Shown: positions 30,644-38,972 of the stretch, in pieces
Layout: each line of letters begins with the position of its first letter
How positions within the stretch are numbered: the stretch's first letter is position 1
Assembly: GCA_030611665.1 (NCBI GenBank)
Contig: JAUWPI010000005.1
Coordinates: forward strand, 1 to 40,575
Source: Candidatus Heimdallarchaeota archaeon
GTDB taxonomy: Archaea > Asgardarchaeota > Heimdallarchaeia > Heimdallarchaeales > Heimdallarchaeaceae
Length of the DNA: 40,575 nt
Reading direction: 5' to 3'
The notes under the pieces: generated by a model
Told to the model about the DNA's origin: nothing
What the model saw: the letters and a program-made list of their open reading frames with translations, nothing else
Databases searched by the model: none
Made by a program: the position numbers and the translations under genes

Positions 30644-31324
30644 TCATTGATATTTCAAGTGAATAGCTTTTGTAACTCGCTTTAACCAATCGTCCAATTT
30701 AGCAATAAGCTCGCTATGAATATCTGGTAAAAGAATATCTGCTTCTGGCATTTTTCCAACTCTTTTAACCCAAGAATTGAGCTCATAAAGCATTGGAGAC
30801 ATACCCACTTGAGTTTCTACTTCAACTCTTAAATCTTCTAGCATCTTTCCAATGTTACCACAACTAGATTGTGGAGTTATCATTTGACTTATGTGTTTAA
30901 ATTTACTTGAAACAGCATTAAAAGCTGCATCTGCCCCATCGGATGCACTAGATGGTGAAGCTTCCTCTTCAAGAGCTGGTGAAACATATTCTTCCTTAGA
31001 TTTTTTAGACTCTTTAACTTCAGCAGGAGCAGATTCTTTTTTCTTTGCTGACTTCTTTGCTGGAGCAGCAACTACTGAGCTTGATAATCCATCTATTTTT
31101 GAAGTCAAATCTGCAATCATGCCTTTCATATTTGGTATTTCGCCCAATTTTAGACCAACTTCTGAAACCTGTGATTCGACGTTTGAAAAACCGGTCATTT
31201 TTGTATCTAATTGAGTGATCTGGGCAGACAATTTAGTAATAGCTTCATTCACATTTTGAACTAAGTTAGACAATTTATTTATTGAGTTGATTAGTTGAAC
31301 TAGCATTTCCTCTGGATTACTCAT
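30644..31324 (-). CDS. Coiled-coil protein of unknown function
   Basis: 226 residues. Residues 8-80 show regular heptads (LINSINKLSNLVQNVNEAI, LDTKMTGF, SQVSEVGLKL), so a coiled coil or helical bundle is likely. A lysine/alanine- then serine-rich linker (about 88-130) follows, and a C-terminal helical domain of about 90 residues (FKHISQMI, MLEDLRVEVETQVGMSPMLYELNSWVKRVG). No membrane segment. TTTTTAATTTC at about 31350-31362 could be its TATA box, giving a start close to the ATG. It is divergent from the small ORF and E2 gene. No family recognised. Confidence 0.65.
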   Translation of the reverse strand: MSNPEEMLVQLINSINKLSNLVQNVNEAITKLSAQITQLDTKMTGFSNVESQVSEVGLKLGEIPNMKGMIADLTSKIDGLSSSVVAAPAKKSAKKKESAPAEVKESKKSKEEYVSPALEEEASPSSASDGADAAFNAVSSKFKHISQMITPQSSCGNIGKMLEDLRVEVETQVGMSPMLYELNSWVKRVGKMPEADILLPDIHSELIAKLDDWLKRVTKAIHLKYQ

Positions 31325-31476
31325 ATAATCTCACAAGTGTAAAGAATGTATCGAAATTAAAAAGATTTTTGGAAGAGGATATCTATTTTCATAACAGAAA
31401 CTACAAAAATTATTCTAAGTCACTAGAGCATTCGTAATGTTAATAAATCTAACTCGCTTTTCTTAAATGACAGCTA

Positions 31477-31641
31477 ATGAGTGAAAGAGACATCGTCGAA
31501 TTATTAGTAAGGTGGCGTTCGCTAGCAATGATGCTTGAAAGAGAGGAATTCAAAAGGATAGCAGGAGATCAAAAGGGTTTAATCGCGGGCGTTCTTATGA
31601 TATTGCTAGAAATGCAACAAGGCTCGTCCCGAGGATACTAA
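31477..31641 (+). CDS. 54-residue helical protein before E2 gene
   Basis: A short ORF beginning MSERDIVELLVRWRSLAMM and ending QQGSSRGY. It is rich in L, M, E and R and looks like two or three helices (LEREEFKRIAGDQKG, LIAGVLMILLEMQ). A TTAATAAAT sequence about 30 bases upstream could serve as its TATA box, giving an almost leaderless message, and it lies 43 bases before the E2-like gene on the same strand. No ribosome binding site is evident. It may be co-transcribed with E2. Real coding status needs conservation evidence. Confidence 0.45.
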   Translation: MSERDIVELLVRWRSLAMMLEREEFKRIAGDQKGLIAGVLMILLEMQQGSSRGY

Positions 31642-31684
31642 ACTTAATCTCAATTAGTCAAATCTAAAGGAAGGATTTGAATAA

Positions 31685-32152
31685 ATGTTAGCAGAAGAAG
31701 AGTTCTGGCCAAGGATAGCAATTGAAGCTAACGAATTGAAAAAAGAGCTTCCAACATTTAAACCAGTAGATAATAATACATTGTTCTGGAGAGGATTCAT
31801 TTTTGGAGCTGGTTTATATGAAGAAGGAGTGTTTGTCCTTGAAATTGAAATCCCCAGAGAATATCCATTCAAACCACCCAAAGTTAAGATGCTAACAAAA
31901 GTATTCCACGCAAATGTTTTCGATACAAGAATATGTGTAGGAGTATTAGGAGTAGATTGGACACCTGCTAATAACCTAGTAGATGTGATTGAATCAATAC
32001 GGTTTATACTTAGTAATCCAAATCCTGATGATCCATTGAATTCTACAGCTGCTAATTTGATGAAACGTGATCCAAAGGAATATTCCCGCAAAGTGAGAGA
32101 ATATGTTGAGAAATATGCTACTTTTGAGCAGATAGGCAAGTATTCGTTGTAG
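31685..32152 (+). CDS. Ubiquitin-conjugating enzyme E2-like protein
   Basis: 155 residues across the whole UBC fold: N-terminal helix with RIAIEANELKKELP, LFWRGFIFGAGLYEEGVFVLEI, the YPFKPPKV turn (60-67), then TKVFHAN (71-77) in place of the usual HPN, and the active-site cysteine Cys84 in RICVGVLGVDWTPA. The proline of HPN is alanine but the asparagine that supports catalysis is kept. The NPNPDDPLNSTAA segment and final helix are typical. It should carry ubiquitin or a similar modifier as a thioester. No E1, modifier, E3 or deubiquitinase gene is adjacent. This family is an Asgard marker among archaea. Confidence 0.93.
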   Translation: MLAEEEFWPRIAIEANELKKELPTFKPVDNNTLFWRGFIFGAGLYEEGVFVLEIEIPREYPFKPPKVKMLTKVFHANVFDTRICVGVLGVDWTPANNLVDVIESIRFILSNPNPDDPLNSTAANLMKRDPKEYSRKVREYVEKYATFEQIGKYSL

Positions 32153-32158
32153 AAAAGC

Positions 32159-32166
32159 GTTTTTTC
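32159..32166 (+). terminator. Poly-T terminator after E2 gene
   Basis: Six T (32160-32165) after a GC step, directly behind the E2 stop. With the new TATA box at 32187 this separates the E2 gene from the preQ0 operon. Confidence 0.4.
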
Positions 32167-32186
32167 TAATATATCAACAGAAGGAA

Positions 32187-32196
32187 TTTTTATTTA
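32187..32196 (+). promoter_or_regulatory. TATA box of the preQ0 operon
   Basis: TTTTTATTTA is centred about 27 bases before the ATG at 32219, so transcription would begin at the ATG, giving a leaderless queE message. GGAA just upstream may act as BRE. Confidence 0.5.
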
Positions 32197-32218
32197 TCTA
32201 CAGGCATAAGACAAATTA

Positions 32219-33028
32219 ATGTCACCAGGTTATATTCAAGAAATATTCTCCAGTTTTCAAGGTGAAGGAGCTTCTATCGAAGGAAGTTGTTATGGTTTAA
32301 GACAAATTTTTGTTCGGTTTTCAGGATGCCCTCTTGCTCTAGGAGTACATGGAACCAAGGGATGTATTTGGTGTGATTCCCCGAAAGCTAAAACAACTGA
32401 ACAAAAAATATGCTATATTGAAAAAAATGCAGGAAATCAAAAATTTAGAGAAGAGAAAAACCCAATCAGTCCAGAAAACATCACAAAAATTATTCAAGAG
32501 TTGACAACCAGAGACTTACATTCCATTAGCTTGACAGGAGGAGAACCACTTTATCAACCTGAATTTCTTGAAGAAATTCTCAATCAACTCAAAACTGGAA
32601 GTTACAAAATGTTCTTGGAGACGGCTTTCACCGACGATTTCAAGTTTCTTGAAAAAATTGCAAGTAAAATAGATTATGCTAGTGTAGACCTAAAAGATAG
32701 AACTGCAGGCGCGTCTACCAACTGGGAACAGCTCATTGAGGAGGAAGGTAAAATGATAAAAATATTAAAAAATTCTGGAACTAAGGTTTTTGCAAAAACT
32801 GTAATAACTAAATCTTCAAAAAAAGAAGATTTTGATGTAATTATAAGGAAATGCTCAGAAATTGATGTTCCAATCGCAATTCAGATTGTAACTCCTATTA
32901 AGGGGGCAAAAATATTGCAGCCAACATGGAATCAAATCAAAGAATTCTCTGAACTGGCTGGAAAATATTTACCTCCAGAGAAGATTGGTATTTCTGTCCA
33001 GATGCACAAGAGCATTAACATACTATAG
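32219..33028 (+). CDS. queE: 7-carboxy-7-deazaguanine synthase QueE
   Basis: 269 residues of the radical SAM class. It begins IQEIFSSFQGEG, typical of QueE, and the cluster cysteines lie in CPLALGVHGTKGCIWC (C-x11-C-x2-C, an extended spacing also seen in other QueE proteins). SLTGGEPL binds SAM and LETAFTDD is the usual later segment. It converts 6-carboxy-tetrahydropterin to 7-carboxy-7-deazaguanine on the way to preQ0, the archaeosine precursor. First gene of the que operon; the next gene starts 12 bases after its stop. Confidence 0.94.
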   Translation: MSPGYIQEIFSSFQGEGASIEGSCYGLRQIFVRFSGCPLALGVHGTKGCIWCDSPKAKTTEQKICYIEKNAGNQKFREEKNPISPENITKIIQELTTRDLHSISLTGGEPLYQPEFLEEILNQLKTGSYKMFLETAFTDDFKFLEKIASKIDYASVDLKDRTAGASTNWEQLIEEEGKMIKILKNSGTKVFAKTVITKSSKKEDFDVIIRKCSEIDVPIAIQIVTPIKGAKILQPTWNQIKEFSELAGKYLPPEKIGISVQMHKSINIL

Positions 33029-33040
33029 AGAGTTATAAAA

Positions 33041-34018
33041 ATGAAAGTTAACAGTGACAAACTATCTGATGTTCAATCTGATCCATCAAAGATACAGATA
33101 GGGATCCGAAGAGTAGGCATCAGCGATTTACCCAAAATTATAAGACGAAAAAGATTCGGAGTTTATAATGAATTATCAGCTAAAATAGATGTCTATGTGG
33201 ATCTTTTGCCCTCAAAACGAGGCATTCACATGTCAAGGAATATTGAAGCAATAAATGAAGTGATTGCAACTCTTACCGGAGAAGTAATTACAGATTGTGA
33301 AGAGCTCTGTGCAAAAATCGCCGAGAAGTTAATTACCGTTCAACCTGGAGCGCGTTATGCAGAGGTTAACTTAAGAGCGGATTATGAAATGGAAACATTT
33401 TCAAATGCTATTTCCAGGACAAAATCCAGTGTTCACAAACTACGTGCAGGTGCTTATGCGAAAAAAAAGGAGGATAAGATTACAATAACGAAAGTTATTG
33501 GTGCAGAAGTAGAAGGTACAACTGTATGTCCCTGCTCGCAAGAACTTTCAAGAGACATAGCTAAAGAGAGATTATTAAAAGAAGGATTTTCTGAAGAGCA
33601 AATCAAGAAAGTTATTGAAAATGTTCCAATTGCAGCTCACAATCAACGATCAAAGTCTATACTTTTATTAGAGCAACCTAGAGATGCTGAGAGAATAGAA
33701 CTTGAAGATATCATTGAAATTCTTGAAACATCAATGAGTGCTCCAGTCCACGAAGTATTAAAAAGGAAAGATGAGCTTGAAGTAGTTCTCTATGCCCATC
33801 AACATCCAGTTTTTGTAGAAGACGTTGTTCGAATCATATTGCGTAAAGTAAGTAACAAATTTGTAAATCAACCCCCAAATACCATAGTATCAGTAAAGCA
33901 AATAAATTATGAAAGCATACACCAACATAATGCAGTTGCTGAGGTTAAAACAACACTTGAAAGCCTAGATAAGCAATTAAACGGATATGAAAAAAATGAA
34001 GATACAGAAAAAAAGTAG
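33041..34018 (+). CDS. mptA: GTP cyclohydrolase, MptA/FolE2 family
   Basis: 325 residues. Family segments are DVQSDPSKIQIGIRRVGISDLP at the start, LPSKRGIHMSRN, the metal/catalytic cysteine region TTVCPCSQELSRD, and AAHNQRS. Members open the GTP ring, giving dihydroneopterin triphosphate (FolE2) or, in methanogens, a cyclic phosphate (MptA). Sitting between queE and queD it most likely supplies the pterin for preQ0. The next ORF begins inside its last 32 bases. Confidence 0.93.
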   Translation: MKVNSDKLSDVQSDPSKIQIGIRRVGISDLPKIIRRKRFGVYNELSAKIDVYVDLLPSKRGIHMSRNIEAINEVIATLTGEVITDCEELCAKIAEKLITVQPGARYAEVNLRADYEMETFSNAISRTKSSVHKLRAGAYAKKKEDKITITKVIGAEVEGTTVCPCSQELSRDIAKERLLKEGFSEEQIKKVIENVPIAAHNQRSKSILLLEQPRDAERIELEDIIEILETSMSAPVHEVLKRKDELEVVLYAHQHPVFVEDVVRIILRKVSNKFVNQPPNTIVSVKQINYESIHQHNAVAEVKTTLESLDKQLNGYEKNEDTEKK

Positions 34019-34616
34019 CTATTCTATTATAATTGAAGATTTGAAAAAATTAACAACTTATGATGGATCTCAACTTTCAAGTCAGTTTACATCTCAGAAT
34101 TACAATGTAATAGGAAACTCAATCCTAGTTTTCAGAGGAGGAATGAAATTATCTCCAAAAGAGATGGTAGATATAAAGGATATACAAAGAGAATCTCACT
34201 TGAGCGATATTTTAATTAGTTCAGATGACAGTTTACATTTTATCATAGAAGAATTTGACATTCAACCTCCAAACATGGAAATTGAATATTATAGATTAAG
34301 AGTACTTACACAGATAGTTATAGAATTTCTAAGGTCTAGAGGGATATCTACAACAAGGAAAGGTACAGACATATACATTCATGACAGGAAACTAAATGTA
34401 GGAATTGCAAGTATTAGTGTATCTAGTAGCAAAATACACTTTGGAATAAATCTGGGCTGTACAGGTTTCCCACAACATGTTAAAGCAACATGTTTATTTG
34501 ATTTGGACATAAAGGAAGATGAGATAGAAGAAATTATAGTTCAAATAACAGAGAAATATGTAGAGGAACTACAACGGATAAAAGAAGACGTTGCAAAGAC
34601 ACGTTATATACATTAG
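33987..34616 (+). CDS. DUF366 family protein
   Basis: 209 residues matching the archaeal DUF366 family: YDGSQLSSQF near residue 25, then GNSILVFRGGM, MVDIKDI, LHFIIEEFD, YYRLRVLTQIVIEFL, and the end EELQRIKEDVAKTR. The function is not established in my knowledge. The ATG at 33987 overlaps the cyclohydrolase gene by 32 bases; an in-frame ATG at 33996 is equally possible. queD follows after 8 bases. Being locked inside the preQ0 operon suggests a role in 7-deazaguanine or pterin chemistry, or in handling modified tRNA. Confidence 0.88.
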   Translation: MKKMKIQKKSSYSIIIEDLKKLTTYDGSQLSSQFTSQNYNVIGNSILVFRGGMKLSPKEMVDIKDIQRESHLSDILISSDDSLHFIIEEFDIQPPNMEIEYYRLRVLTQIVIEFLRSRGISTTRKGTDIYIHDRKLNVGIASISVSSSKIHFGINLGCTGFPQHVKATCLFDLDIKEDEIEEIIVQITEKYVEELQRIKEDVAKTRYIH

Positions 34617-34624
34617 GTGATCAA

Positions 34625-35080
34625 ATGAAATTGAGGATATCTGGTGACAAACTTACAATCGCGTGTGCCCATATGCTTTCGAAACACGATAAATGTGCTC
34701 GTGTGCATGGCCACAATTATCAAATTGAAGTTGAAATAGAAGGAGAGCTAAATGAGAGTAATATGATTATCGATTTTAGTCTTTTCAAAAAAAGTGTGGG
34801 TGAGATTCTTAAAGAGTTAGATCACAAAACTTTACTTCCTGAAAATAGCAAAGATTTTGACATTAAAACTAACGAAAAAGAAGTAGTAGTTACAACATGT
34901 GATGATAAGAGATATAGGTTTCCAAGAGAAGATGTTATATTGTTACCAATAGAAGCAACAACTGCTGAACTTATGTCAATATATTTTCATGATTTAATCA
35001 AAAAACAATTTCCAGGATTTAAAGTTACAGTAATTATGTCGGAAACCCCTACAAGTAAAGTCATCTACACAGGTGATTGA
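34625..35080 (+). CDS. queD: 6-carboxy-tetrahydropterin synthase QueD (PTPS family)
   Basis: 151 residues with the zinc histidines in ACAHML and VHGHNY, the catalytic cysteine in the C-x3-HGH motif (KCARVHGH), IDFSLFK, the LDHKTLLP histidine, and the pterin-binding glutamate near SETPTS. The C-x3-HGH spacing matches QueD. It turns dihydroneopterin triphosphate into 6-carboxy-tetrahydropterin, the substrate of QueE. GGTGATC precedes the ATG. An inserted strand pair (FDIKTNEKEVVVTTC) before the last part is typical of archaeal members. Confidence 0.92.
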   Translation: MKLRISGDKLTIACAHMLSKHDKCARVHGHNYQIEVEIEGELNESNMIIDFSLFKKSVGEILKELDHKTLLPENSKDFDIKTNEKEVVVTTCDDKRYRFPREDVILLPIEATTAELMSIYFHDLIKKQFPGFKVTVIMSETPTSKVIYTGD

Positions 35081-35141
35081 TTTTCGATAATACGATAATA
35101 ATATGTTGAACCTACAGGATATTTAGCGAAGAGGATTAAGA

Positions 35142-35861
35142 ATGAGTATAGCAATAGTATTGTTCTCTGGAGGAATAGATTCTTCTGCTTGTCTTTACTG
35201 GGCTTTAGAACAATATGAAAAGATATTGTTGTTAAGTTTCAAATATGGTAGCAAGGAAGATGAAGTTATTCAAAGATTGAATCTGAAATTCGCAGAATTT
35301 TACAATTTGGAAAGCAAAATTATCTCACTAGATTTTCTTGAAGAACTCTCCTCAAAAAGAGGTTCAAAACTCACATCGTCTGAATCGGATCCTCCTGAAT
35401 TTTCTAGGTTTGAGCAACTTGATGAAAACAAATTGACAAAAGAAGCTGCAAATCAAGTGTGGGTTCCGGCAAGAAACATCCTATTCTTATCTGCAGCTTC
35501 AGCTTTTGCAGATAGTTACAAGGAACCGGTCCACATCTTATTCGGTGCAAACAAAGAAGAAGCAGTAACATTTCCAGATAATACTCCTGAGTTTGTAGAA
35601 CGGATGAACGATGCTATTAGTCTAGGTTGTTTAAACGAAGTTTCTGTTCTCGCACCTTTTAATACACAAGTCAAAAGAGAGATTATTGAGTTTTTGATTG
35701 AAAAAGAAGGAAAATTAGAGTATATGTCTTCTTGTTATCAAGTCAAAGAATGGACTAAGGAAGGATATCCTATTCATTGTGGCATTTGTGAGTCATGCCA
35801 AAGAAAAAAGAGAGCTTTTCAAGAATCAGGGTTTTCGGATCCAACATTTTATAAGAAATAG
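35142..35861 (+). CDS. queC: 7-cyano-7-deazaguanine (preQ0) synthase QueC
   Basis: 239 residues. The PP-loop is LFSGGIDSS at residues 8-16; VWVPARNILFLSAASAFA and the zinc cysteines near the end (SSCYQVKEW, then HCGICESCQRKK) complete the QueC signature. It makes preQ0 from 7-carboxy-7-deazaguanine with ATP and ammonia. GAGG lies before the ATG. With QueE, the cyclohydrolase and QueD it gives the full route from GTP to preQ0; the tRNA-guanine transglycosylase and amidation enzymes that complete archaeosine are not in the window. Confidence 0.95.
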   Translation: MSIAIVLFSGGIDSSACLYWALEQYEKILLLSFKYGSKEDEVIQRLNLKFAEFYNLESKIISLDFLEELSSKRGSKLTSSESDPPEFSRFEQLDENKLTKEAANQVWVPARNILFLSAASAFADSYKEPVHILFGANKEEAVTFPDNTPEFVERMNDAISLGCLNEVSVLAPFNTQVKREIIEFLIEKEGKLEYMSSCYQVKEWTKEGYPIHCGICESCQRKKRAFQESGFSDPTFYKK

Positions 35862-35925
35862 GTCATTTGAAAGCAAATAGTTTTTATTTATTACTCCCCT
35901 TTGTACACAATGGGGTGAAATACAT

Positions 35926-36570
35926 ATGGGCCTACGTATCTTTTCAGTAAGTAAGGATGGTAGCTTTTTTGAGGTTCCATCAGAGAAAGAGAGTTTCCTT
36001 CGCGGTGAGGGAGCTTATTTGATTGTAGATAGAAAAGAAAAGAAGATATTCATCTATCGGAAAATGGGAATATCAAGTGCCTTGGCTTATTCAGCCGCTA
36101 GAGCAGCAACCAATCTTAACACACAAAAAGGTTCAAGATATAAAATCATCAACATAGAGGAGGAAGAGAAGGATCGTATTCTTCCGTCACTTTATCAGAG
36201 GTTAGATGTTTCGATTCCAAGTGAGATTAAAGAAAGAAAAGAACTTGAGACTGTTTCGAGAAATATTGTATATGGTGAAAAAACCGTTCCAGTTATTGAA
36301 ACAAAAAGCTATTCTTCAAGCTTCCAAACAATGAAAGAAGGAAAAAAAATACAACCTGTGAGAAAAACTCTTCAAATAGAGAAAGATAAAGAGAGTTATA
36401 AAACAAAAAATATTGATGAACTAGTTAAAACTTTAGCAAATCAAATTCTTTTTGAAACTAAATTGGACAAAGCCAAGAAAATGAATAAACCTGCCAGGCA
36501 CATTCTAAAAGCTGAGATGGTTAAAAAAATAGATTCGTTATTGGATAGTATCTATGAAGAGGACAACTAA
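35926..36570 (+). CDS. Possible gelsolin-like domain protein
   Basis: 214 residues. The first 75 follow the gelsolin repeat: RGEGAYLIVDRKEKKIFIYRKMGISSALAYSAARAATNLN, that is, a strand with a carboxylate, the short strand IFIYRK (consensus xYVWxG), then a helix rich in alanine. The rest is basic and low in complexity, with a final helix ARHILKAEMVKKIDSLLDSIYEEDN. Single gelsolin-like modules in Asgard archaea act on actin. The aromatic Trp-Gly of the consensus is missing, so the assignment is tentative. GGGGTG precedes the ATG at good spacing. Confidence 0.55.
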   Translation: MGLRIFSVSKDGSFFEVPSEKESFLRGEGAYLIVDRKEKKIFIYRKMGISSALAYSAARAATNLNTQKGSRYKIINIEEEEKDRILPSLYQRLDVSIPSEIKERKELETVSRNIVYGEKTVPVIETKSYSSSFQTMKEGKKIQPVRKTLQIEKDKESYKTKNIDELVKTLANQILFETKLDKAKKMNKPARHILKAEMVKKIDSLLDSIYEEDN

Positions 36571-37895
36571 TTACCCTCTTTCTTCATTTTTGCAATGAAA
36601 AATCCTTCAGTTTCATGAAGATGAGGATAAAATTCTTGGGTTTTACAATCCAATAGACTAGATGGTAAACCAATCATTGGTGAGGCTAGTATCAAGGAAA
36701 AGTTTGAGTTTTTCTTGAGAAACTGCGAAATAATTTCATGATTTTCATCTTCAAAAACTGAACAAGTTGAATAAACAATGTTTCCGTCCACTTCAAGTAG
36801 CCTGGAGGCTTCATTAAGTAAACTACTCTGTAATTTAATATACCAGTTTAGATCTCTTTGTTTAACCCTCCATTTAATATCTGGTCTTGAAGAATAAGTC
36901 CCGGATCCAGAACACGGAGGGTCAATTAGAATTTTATCAAAAGTCGATTTAACACTTGCTTTAAGAGTCCTCGCATCTGCTGATAGAATTTTTACTTTTT
37001 CAGCACCTAACAATTTTAATCTATTAGTTAATATTTTCACCCTTTCCTTGTTTAAATCAACAGCCAAGATATTTTTCGCTGTACCACCTTGAGCTACAAT
37101 ATGTGAAGTTTTTCCTCCAGGTGATGCACACATGTCAAGTATTTCCTCACCTGGTTGTGGATTTAGAACTAGTGAAACCAAAGCAGAAGCTTTTTGCTGT
37201 ACAACGAGCTTACCTTCCTTAAATTCATCTAAACGTGGAATTGGTACAGGTGTCTCATCAATACGTATAAGATTCGGTATAGCATCAACAGGGGTATATT
37301 TAACCTCATAACTTGTAAGATTGCCAGCGATCTCATCAAAAGATGCTTTTAGGGTATTAATTCTTACATACATCGGGATACTTTCAAGGAAAGATTGCAA
37401 TACTTTCTCTGCGAAATCTTCTCCCCATTGTTTGATGAATTTCCTAATTATCCAAGTATAAGTAAAATACTTCAGAGAATACTTTGAGGGTAAATCTTCG
37501 CGATTCTCATACAGATTTGCCTCAGTTACTGTTTGAATTAGTTCTAACAAAGAACCAAAAGACATTTTCTCAATGGGTCGATAGTAGGGTCCAAGTATTG
37601 TAACCACTTCACCAACTGACTTATTATTTACTTTCAACATGTGTGCAGCTATACGTAATAATGCCCTCATATCACTCCTTATTTTTTTCAGAGAGAAATT
37701 TGATGAACTAGTTTTTATAAAAAGATCAATCCAGTTAAGTTTTCGATAAATCTCGTGAGTATAGTAATATAAAATAGATTCATCTTCTCTATCTAAATTA
37801 TACTGGTTAACGTAAAAGCGTAAAACATTTCGTAGAGATTTCCCATCATCTATATCTTCTAAAGCGGACATAACTACAGGAATTATAGAATCCAT
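36567..37895 (-). CDS. NOL1/NOP2/Sun-family RNA m5C methyltransferase
   Basis: About 442 residues. Residues 1-150 are a NusB-like helical domain, as in RsmB. The catalytic domain has VQQKASALVSLVLNPQPGEEILDMCASPGGKT for SAM binding, motif IV DPPCSGSG and motif VI YSTCS; the two cysteines are the base and nucleophile that methylate cytosine-5. Target (tRNA or rRNA) is not clear from sequence. ATG at 37895 chosen because a TATA-like ATATATAGT near 37940-37950 would put the transcript start near 37920; a TTG at 37922 is the alternative. Its 3' end overlaps the convergent gene by 4 bases. Confidence 0.92.
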   Translation of the reverse strand: MDSIIPVVMSALEDIDDGKSLRNVLRFYVNQYNLDREDESILYYYTHEIYRKLNWIDLFIKTSSSNFSLKKIRSDMRALLRIAAHMLKVNNKSVGEVVTILGPYYRPIEKMSFGSLLELIQTVTEANLYENREDLPSKYSLKYFTYTWIIRKFIKQWGEDFAEKVLQSFLESIPMYVRINTLKASFDEIAGNLTSYEVKYTPVDAIPNLIRIDETPVPIPRLDEFKEGKLVVQQKASALVSLVLNPQPGEEILDMCASPGGKTSHIVAQGGTAKNILAVDLNKERVKILTNRLKLLGAEKVKILSADARTLKASVKSTFDKILIDPPCSGSGTYSSRPDIKWRVKQRDLNWYIKLQSSLLNEASRLLEVDGNIVYSTCSVFEDENHEIISQFLKKNSNFSLILASPMIGLPSSLLDCKTQEFYPHLHETEGFFIAKMKKEGN

Positions 37896-37950
37896 TTCAT
37901 CCCAACTCTCTTTTCTGGTCAATCCTAGTTTATTTTTACTATATATTGGT

Positions 37951-38757
37951 TTAGTTGTTTAAATTATTAGCAGAAATCCAGTTTACCATCTCTTGCGGAT
38001 AGAAAATTACTTTTTGCTCTACTTTCATTTGTAATAACTGTGAAAACTTTCTAAGAGCGACATTACAGAAATCTTGTATTGGTATAAATAGATAATTCAA
38101 TTTGCTTTGTCGGTATTCCTTTAATCTTTTTGAATCTAAATTGAAACTAACCACTGTAGTTACTCCTTCCTTCTTAAGTCCCTTTAGTTCTTCCTGAGAC
38201 AGTTCTTGCTTTTCCATTACAAAACATTCAGACTTATCCTCGGATGTGTTGTTAAAAGCTGTCCATCTCTTTGTGAGATGCGAAAGATTTGCTAGGAAAT
38301 CTTTGAAAGAAATTCCACTAATGTTCCAGCTATAAATGTTGTTACCTGGAGATGCAGAAACTTTTCCTCGTTCAAATTGAGTAATACCAAGAGTTTGAAG
38401 AAAGTACGCAAAAGCACCATTTTGTGAATACAACCAGTTATTCGATAGGCTCATTGTTTTGATATTATTGGTAGTTAAAGATCGTAATAATTCAAAATCT
38501 CGCTCAGATAATGGAAAACCATTTTCAATAATTGATAAAGGCATAAGGGTGATAGCCAGATTAGACTTGTTTTCATTCATCAAGTGTGTAAGCTTAAGAC
38601 TAGCAAATGTGGAAACGAAAATCGTTTTTACTTTGATAGATTTTGTAACTTTCTCTGCATAAGTTCCAAACTCAATCCCAAAATCCTTACTTCGTATGAC
38701 TTCTTTATCACATAGTAATCTAAGTAATGTTAGTATCTCGTCTAAAGTTTTTGTCAT
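37951..38757 (-). CDS. Divergent NIF3-like protein lacking metal histidines
   Basis: 268 residues. Order of elements fits NIF3/YbgI proteins: IRSKDFGIEFG (family: DNVGLQVG), a strand KTIFVSTFASLKLTHLMNENKSNLAITLMPLSI where the family has the HHP metal motif, then ITTNNIKTMSLSNNWLYSQNGAFAYFLQTLGI (family: HTNLD ... ND.LA..LGL). The HHP is MPL and the HTxxD is NNWLY, so the dinuclear metal site appears lost. No clear end of the C-terminal metal motif (H..E) either. I rate the NIF3 relation as probable, not certain. It lies 55 bases upstream of the methyltransferase on the same strand. Confidence 0.5.
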   Translation of the reverse strand: MTKTLDEILTLLRLLCDKEVIRSKDFGIEFGTYAEKVTKSIKVKTIFVSTFASLKLTHLMNENKSNLAITLMPLSIIENGFPLSERDFELLRSLTTNNIKTMSLSNNWLYSQNGAFAYFLQTLGITQFERGKVSASPGNNIYSWNISGISFKDFLANLSHLTKRWTAFNNTSEDKSECFVMEKQELSQEELKGLKKEGVTTVVSFNLDSKRLKEYRQSKLNYLFIPIQDFCNVALRKFSQLLQMKVEQKVIFYPQEMVNWISANNLNN

Positions 38758-38972
38758 TCTAACGACATTTGTAATTACAACTTAAAAAAGGATTTGGGGG
38801 CTTTGCTGAAAGTAAAATACTTTAAAAATGAAGAATAGAAAAAATGGTTCTTATTCCTTTAAAAAAAGAGTATTAGTACATGTTTTCGATTGGAATAAAG
38901 CTAAAAGAAAAGTTTTAAAACAAAAGTAAGGAAGAAAAGACGTAAGCTTAATTTCAAAGATTTATAAAGAGC

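Noticed and set aside
38828..38929. 33-residue basic ORF (begins MKNRKNGSYSFKK) before the tRNA gene
   Set aside because: Very short and lysine-rich in an AT-rich gap, with no ribosome binding site and no recognisable family; the stretch also contains promoter-like sequences for the tRNA.
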